Positions 60,273 to 64,000 of a stretch of 64,000 bases of DNA are shown one piece after another. A program made the position numbers and the translations under genes. Below the pieces are notes generated by a model that was not told where the DNA came from, ran no database searches, and was given only the letters and a program-made list of their open reading frames with translations. Source of the DNA: Amycolatopsis suaedae. Its GTDB lineage: Bacteria; Actinomycetota; Actinomycetes; Mycobacteriales; Pseudonocardiaceae. The DNA lies in the NCBI RefSeq assembly GCF_004214935.1, contig NZ_SFCC01000023.1:1-64000 (forward strand). The letters are read 5' to 3'. How positions within the stretch are numbered: position 1 is the first letter of the stretch; each line of letters begins with the position of its first letter.

Positions 60273-61320
60273 TGAGCTCGACGACGCACTCCGCCGCCTG
60301 CGTGCCGAGCACGACGACGGTCCGGACGACCTGTCCGCCGTGCGGGCTCGGGTGCTTGCCGCGGCGGAGCGCGGTGAGCCGGTGCTCGGGCCGCGGCGCA
60401 GGCCGCGCTGGGCCGTGGTCGCTGTCGCGGCCGCAGCTGCCGTACTGGTGGCCGGGGGTGCCGTGGTGGTGCTCGCGCCGTCAGAGCCACGACCGGAAGA
60501 GGTCCAGCCCGCCGCTCCTCCACAGTGGACAACGGCCTGGCAGGTGCTGGACGCGGCCGCGGTCGCGGCGAGGCGCCCGGCGCCGCCGCGGGTCGCCGGT
60601 TACCGCTGGGTGGAACGGCTGCGGCGGGAGATCAAGCTCGAGGGTCCCCGCTGGTCCAGTCCCACCGCCATCGAGTACGCCCAGCGGGAAGAGGTGTGGG
60701 TTCCGGACGAGCCGACGGGACTCTGGCGGCTGAAGCGCACGCAGGTGGCACCGCCCCGGCAGGTCGGCGGCGGCCCGCCGGCCACGACACCGGTGGGCGC
60801 GGTCCCTGCCACCGGCGAGTGGACCGCACCCTGCGGGCGTTTTCCGCCTGACGGCTCGTTCGACAGCAACTGCGACGTGATGCGGGTGGAGGCCGACCCG
60901 CGGTACGACTTCGCCCCGGGCCCGCTGCGGCAGCCGTTCACCAAATGGCTGCACAAAACCACCAGCGTCCTGGGAACCGACCCGGTCGGCCGGTTCCGCG
61001 TGGCGGCCGAGGTGCTCACGCGTGGTCTGCTGCCGCACGAGCACCTCGGCGAGCTCTACCTGGCGATCGCCGACATCCCCGGGGTGCGAGTGGCCGACGG
61101 TGAGGTTCTGCTCGAGGGCCAGTACGGGGTCGCCGTCGGTATTACGGACGGGCAGGTGGAGCGCCAGATCGTCGTCGACCCGGCGACCGGGCGGTTCCTC
61201 GGCGAGCGCAAGGTGGCGATCGGTCCCGAGGCCGCGCCGGGGTTGGCGCCGGGCACCGTGCTGTCGTCGGTCGCGGTACGCACCGGCTCGGTCGATCAGC
61301 TCGGCAAACGCCCCGGTTAG
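60256..61320 (+). CDS. CU044_5270-type membrane protein, ECF partner
   Basis: 354 aa from ATG 60256 (or 60265). The cytoplasmic N-terminus (DDALRRLRAEHDDGPDDLSA) is followed by one membrane helix (WAVVAVAAAAAVLVAGGAVV) and an extracytoplasmic domain with GYRWVERLRREIKLEG, EVLTRGLLPHEHLGELYLAI and PATGRFLGERKV. This is the CU044_5270 layout. Coupling to the sigma gene suggests a membrane regulator of it, though no canonical anti-sigma motif is seen. Confidence 0.8.
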   Translation: MTRMADELDDALRRLRAEHDDGPDDLSAVRARVLAAAERGEPVLGPRRRPRWAVVAVAAAAAVLVAGGAVVVLAPSEPRPEEVQPAAPPQWTTAWQVLDAAAVAARRPAPPRVAGYRWVERLRREIKLEGPRWSSPTAIEYAQREEVWVPDEPTGLWRLKRTQVAPPRQVGGGPPATTPVGAVPATGEWTAPCGRFPPDGSFDSNCDVMRVEADPRYDFAPGPLRQPFTKWLHKTTSVLGTDPVGRFRVAAEVLTRGLLPHEHLGELYLAIADIPGVRVADGEVLLEGQYGVAVGITDGQVERQIVVDPATGRFLGERKVAIGPEAAPGLAPGTVLSSVAVRTGSVDQLGKRPG

Positions 61321-62636
61321 TCGAAGAACGCCGGAACGTCGAGTGCGCCGCCTGCCGCGTCGAACTCCGCGTGCACGGCGGCCCGCAGCTCGGCGTCGCC
61401 GAGGTAGTCGGCGGCGGTGAGCGCCAGCCCGACCGCGCCGTCGACGACCGCGCGATCACCGGACGGCGAGCCCGCCGCCGCGGCGAAGTCGGTGGTGTGC
61501 AGGGCGACCGTCGGCTCCGATACCGCGATCATCGGGTGGATCGCGGGTAGGCGGTAGCTGAGGTTGCCCAGGTCGGTCGAGCCGGTCAGGAACGCCGGGA
61601 TCACGCCCGGCGGCAGCGGCTTGCGCCCGCACGCCTGCTGGTGCACCGACCAGCGTCCGGCCAGCGCCGTGTTGAAGCGGATCGGCAGGTAAGCGGGCTG
61701 GGCGTCCCAGTGCAGCTCGACGCCGCAGCCGGTCAGCCGCGCGGCGCCGTGCGCGATCTCGGTCATCCGCTCGGCCAGTACCTTCAGCGTGGCCGGGTCG
61801 GCCGAGCGCAGGTAGAACAGCAGCGCGGCCCGGTCGGGTACCACGTTGGGCCGCGATCCGCCGTCGGTGAACACGCCGTGCACGCGGTCGGTGTCGGGCA
61901 GGTGCTGGCGCAGCGCGGCGACGCCCTGGTACGCGGTGACGGCGGCGTCGAGCGCGTTGCGTCCCATGAACGGCTGGGCCGAGGCGTGGGCGGCGACGCC
62001 GTGGAACACCATTTCCAGCTGCCGCCTGCCGAGGAACGGGTGCAGGGCGATGTCGTGGCTGAACGGGTGCAGCATCACCACGGCGTCGACGTCGTCGAAC
62101 ACCCCGGCCCTGGCGAGCGTTTCCTTGCCACCACCGCCTTCCTCGGCGGGGGTGCCGATCAGCGACACCCTGCCGCCGAGCCGTTCGGCGACCGTCGCCG
62201 CGCCGAGGAAGCCGCCCGCTGCCGTCGCGCAGATGATGTTGTGCCCGCAGCCGTGCCCGATCCCGGGCAGTGCGTCGTACTCGGCCAGCACCGCGATGTG
62301 CGGGCCGTCGCCGGGGGTGGACGTGCTCAGCGCCGTGTCCAGCCCGCCGACGCCGATCGTCACCTGGTGGCCGTGTCCGCGCAGCAGCTCGGCCAGCGCC
62401 GCGACCGAGCGGTGTTCCGCGAAGCCTTCCTCGGGGTGCGCGTGCAGGTCCTGGCTCAGCTCGACCAGTTCGGCCGCCCGGTCCCGCACCGTGGTCTCGA
62501 CCTGCTCGCGGGTCTGCTCGTCGACCCCGGCGTGGTCGGAGCCGAGCGGCTCGGCCGCCGCGACGGCCTCGGCGGTGGCTTCGGTGAGGGAACGCAGGAA
62601 CTCGTCGCTCGGGGGAACCGGGTGAGATGGCGTCAT
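61317..62636 (-). CDS. M20 family metallopeptidase / amidohydrolase (AbgB-like)
   Basis: 439 aa. Metal motifs: HIAVLAEYDALPGIGHGCGH (Asp, His), LIGTPAEEGGGGKETLA (catalytic Glu-Glu), VMLHPFSHD, and late His in HTTDFAAAAG. The dimerisation lid includes FHGVAAHASAQPFMGRNALD. Closest in pattern to p-aminobenzoyl-glutamate hydrolase and other amide-cleaving M20D enzymes. Its 3' end overlaps the CU044_5270-type gene by 4 bp. Confidence 0.86.
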   Translation of the reverse strand: MTPSHPVPPSDEFLRSLTEATAEAVAAAEPLGSDHAGVDEQTREQVETTVRDRAAELVELSQDLHAHPEEGFAEHRSVAALAELLRGHGHQVTIGVGGLDTALSTSTPGDGPHIAVLAEYDALPGIGHGCGHNIICATAAGGFLGAATVAERLGGRVSLIGTPAEEGGGGKETLARAGVFDDVDAVVMLHPFSHDIALHPFLGRRQLEMVFHGVAAHASAQPFMGRNALDAAVTAYQGVAALRQHLPDTDRVHGVFTDGGSRPNVVPDRAALLFYLRSADPATLKVLAERMTEIAHGAARLTGCGVELHWDAQPAYLPIRFNTALAGRWSVHQQACGRKPLPPGVIPAFLTGSTDLGNLSYRLPAIHPMIAVSEPTVALHTTDFAAAAGSPSGDRAVVDGAVGLALTAADYLGDAELRAAVHAEFDAAGGALDVPAFFD

Positions 62637-62645
62637 CGCCGCATC

Positions 62646-63566
62646 CTAGTTCCGGAGCGCGGGCCCCAGTTGCTCGATCACGCGAGCCTGCTCCGCGAGT
62701 GACGCGCCGAAGTTGCCGTAGACGATGACGTGGTCGGCTCCGGCGTCCAGGTGCTCACCGATCCTGGCCGCGACGGCTTCGGCGTCGCCGTGGGCGAACG
62801 CGGCGTCGACGACCTCGTCGGTGCCGCCGTCGGCGAGGTCGGCCCTGGAGTAGCCGAGGGCGGCGAGGCTGCGTTGCTGTGGCGAGTCCGGCATGGTGAA
62901 CAGCGGCGAGCTGCGGGCGGTCACGCGGGCGGATTCGGGGTCCGGGTCGAGGATCGCCGAGACGCCGACGACCAGCAGCTTGTCCGGCCCCAGGTGGTCG
63001 CGGGTCTGCTTGGTGTGGGCGACCGGGAGGCTGCTGGGCAGCGCGCCGTCGGCGTGGTCACGGGACAGTTCCAGCATCCTCGGGCCGAGCGCGCCGACGA
63101 TGGTGGGGAACGGGATCTCCGGCCGGACCGTGCTGTCGGCGGAGGCACGCATGGTCTCCAGGTACTCGCGCTGCGCGGTGACGGGGCTGGCCGGGAACGT
63201 CTGGCCGCTGGCCTCGACGACGAACCGGTGGCTGACGCCGACGCCGAGCACGAACCGGCCCGGGTGGGCGTCGGCGAGCGTCGCGGCCGCGGCCTGCATC
63301 ACGGCGGGGTGGCGGGCCCAGATGTTGGCGACGGCGGGCCCGGCGACGATCGTCTCGGTGGCTTCCAGCATCAGGCTCAGCCGGGTGAACGCTTCGCCGC
63401 CGCCGATGCCCTCGTTGGTCCAGATCGAGCCGAAGCCGGCCTGCTCGGCGCGGACGGCGGCGTCCCGCCAGGCCGAGGCAGGCGCGGACGGTCCGGCGAA
63501 GGCGAAGCCGAGTCCGACACGGCCGAGCCGCTGCCTGGCGTGCTCGACGGCTAGGTTGGCGGTCAT
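62646..63566 (-). CDS. LLM-class flavin-dependent oxidoreductase, probably F420-dependent
   Basis: 306 aa luciferase-like barrel: AVRAEQAGFGSIWTNEGIGG, TIVAGPAVANIWARHPAVMQ, AHPGRFVLGVGVSHRFVVEA, PFPTIVGALGPRMLELSRDH, ADGALPSSLP. The TIM-barrel signatures match actinobacterial F420 oxidoreductases. Strong AGGAGG RBS. It is divergent from a TetR gene across a long palindrome, so that TetR probably controls it. Substrate unknown. Confidence 0.85.
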   Translation of the reverse strand: MTANLAVEHARQRLGRVGLGFAFAGPSAPASAWRDAAVRAEQAGFGSIWTNEGIGGGEAFTRLSLMLEATETIVAGPAVANIWARHPAVMQAAAATLADAHPGRFVLGVGVSHRFVVEASGQTFPASPVTAQREYLETMRASADSTVRPEIPFPTIVGALGPRMLELSRDHADGALPSSLPVAHTKQTRDHLGPDKLLVVGVSAILDPDPESARVTARSSPLFTMPDSPQQRSLAALGYSRADLADGGTDEVVDAAFAHGDAEAVAARIGEHLDAGADHVIVYGNFGASLAEQARVIEQLGPALRN

Positions 63567-63576
63567 GGGTCCTCCT

Positions 63577-63608
63577 GTCCTAAACGGGGCGGGCGCCCCG
63601 CTTAGGAC
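63577..63608. promoter_or_regulatory. 32-bp near-perfect palindrome between LLM and TetR genes
   Basis: Arms GTCCTAA (63577-63583) and TTAGGAC (63602-63608) enclose CGGGGCG / CGCCCCG. Only two pairs of 16 mismatch. It lies 10 bp upstream of the LLM start codon and 52 bp before the TetR ATG, the expected TetR operator position. Confidence 0.65.
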
Positions 63609-63660
63609 TATACGGAACGATCGCCCCGGTTAGCCACGGGGTGAGGCAGGACTGCGCGCG

Positions 63661-64000
63661 ATGACCGAGCCGAAACCGCTGCGTGCCGATGCCCGGCGCA
63701 ACCGGGAGCGGGTGCTGGCGGCCGCCCGCGAGGCGTTCGCGTCCGACGGGCTCGCGGTGCCGCTGGACGAGATCGCGCGCAGGGCAGGCGTCGGCGCGGG
63801 CACCGTCTACCGGCACTTCCCCACGAAGGAGGCGCTGTTCGAGGCGATCGTGGTGGACAACCTGCGCGTGATGGCGGACCAGGCACGCACGCAACTGGAC
63901 GCGGCCGACCCGGGCGCGGCGCTCATCGGCGTGCTGCACTACATGGTGGAGCGCGGCTCGGGTAACCGCGCGTTGTTCGAGGCGCTCAACCAGGCGGGCT
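63661..64000 (+). CDS. TetR family transcriptional regulator (partial, cut by window edge)
   Basis: The first 113 codons are visible. HTH: ARRNRERVLAAAREAFASDG, AVPLDEIARRAGVGAGTVYR, HFPTKEALFEAIVVDNLRVM. The helical ligand domain begins (ALIGVLHYMVERGSGNRAL) and the frame is open at the edge. Divergent from the LLM oxidoreductase, with the palindrome between as its probable operator. Confidence 0.88.
   Translation, partial: MTEPKPLRADARRNRERVLAAAREAFASDGLAVPLDEIARRAGVGAGTVYRHFPTKEALFEAIVVDNLRVMADQARTQLDAADPGAALIGVLHYMVERGSGNRALFEALNQAG

Overview
The window is high-GC (about 70 % by eye) actinobacterial chromosomal DNA with strongly G/C-ending codons, many GTG starts, Tat-exported proteins and dense TetR/MocR/PadR/ArsR/SARP regulation. 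An orn - tRNA-His - L,D-transpeptidase - tRNA-Lys block, an EspR-like regulator, an Eis-type acetyltransferase and LLM flavin oxidoreductases fit Pseudonocardiales, most likely Amycolatopsis or a close relative. The organism call is inference.

Layout. 1-3.4 kb: two Tat-exported glycan-acting enzymes on the minus strand (alpha-L-fucosidase plus an unassigned TIM-barrel-like protein). 3.6-5.7 kb: LysR regulator divergent from a secreted alpha/beta-hydrolase-like protein whose nucleophile position is Ala. 5.7-11.4 kb: TetR regulator and a five-gene acyl-CoA oxidation operon (SCP-x thiolase, CoxG-like SRPBCC, MaoC hydratase, SDR, acyl-CoA dehydrogenase). 11.9-14.5 kb: PadR - ABC ATPase - ABC-2 permease - two DUF1048 proteins behind a 52-bp dyad. 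14.5-17.9 kb: MFS/ArsR pair, SnoaL-like protein and an ECF sigma with a SnoaL tail. 18-20.8 kb: MocR/MFS pair. 20.9-22.3 kb: secreted TAP-type peptidase. 22.9-27.4 kb: operon of EspR-like regulator, IrrE-type zinc peptidase, MAB_1171c-type membrane protein, amidohydrolase and O-methyltransferase. 27.3-41.1 kb: methyltransferase, prolyl oligopeptidase, SRPBCC pairs, glutaredoxin-membrane fusion, flavin monooxygenase plus Eis-type acetyltransferase divergent from MFS efflux, TetR - VC0807-type - SDR, a SARP regulator, and a small secreted protein.

41.2-55.4 kb is the accessory highlight. It is a degenerate integrated island at tRNA-Lys(CTT). Direct repeats of about 280 bp, each holding an integrase 3' tail plus a 42-bp tRNA 3' segment, bound about 13 kb. 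Inside are a secreted LamG/DNRLRE protein, a 2246-residue secreted RHS/YD-repeat polymorphic toxin ending in a HINT autoprotease and a GIY-YIG nuclease domain, a small putative immunity gene, a dead IS5-type element, a truncated coding remnant and a broken tyrosine integrase. The RHS 3' end and the immunity gene are visibly AT-richer than their surroundings, as expected for exchangeable toxin tips.

55.6-64 kb returns to core genes: L,D-transpeptidase, tRNA-His, oligoribonuclease, an HtrA-like protease, a class-A-beta-lactamase-like protein, an ECF sigma with CU044_5270-type partner, an M20 peptidase, and a probable F420-dependent LLM oxidoreductase divergent from a TetR gene cut by the window edge.

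Two families of dispersed intergenic repeats (21-bp tandem units; a GACGCCGTGA hairpin) recur through the first half, and clear dyad operators precede many regulators. All function calls come from reading sequence; no database search was run.
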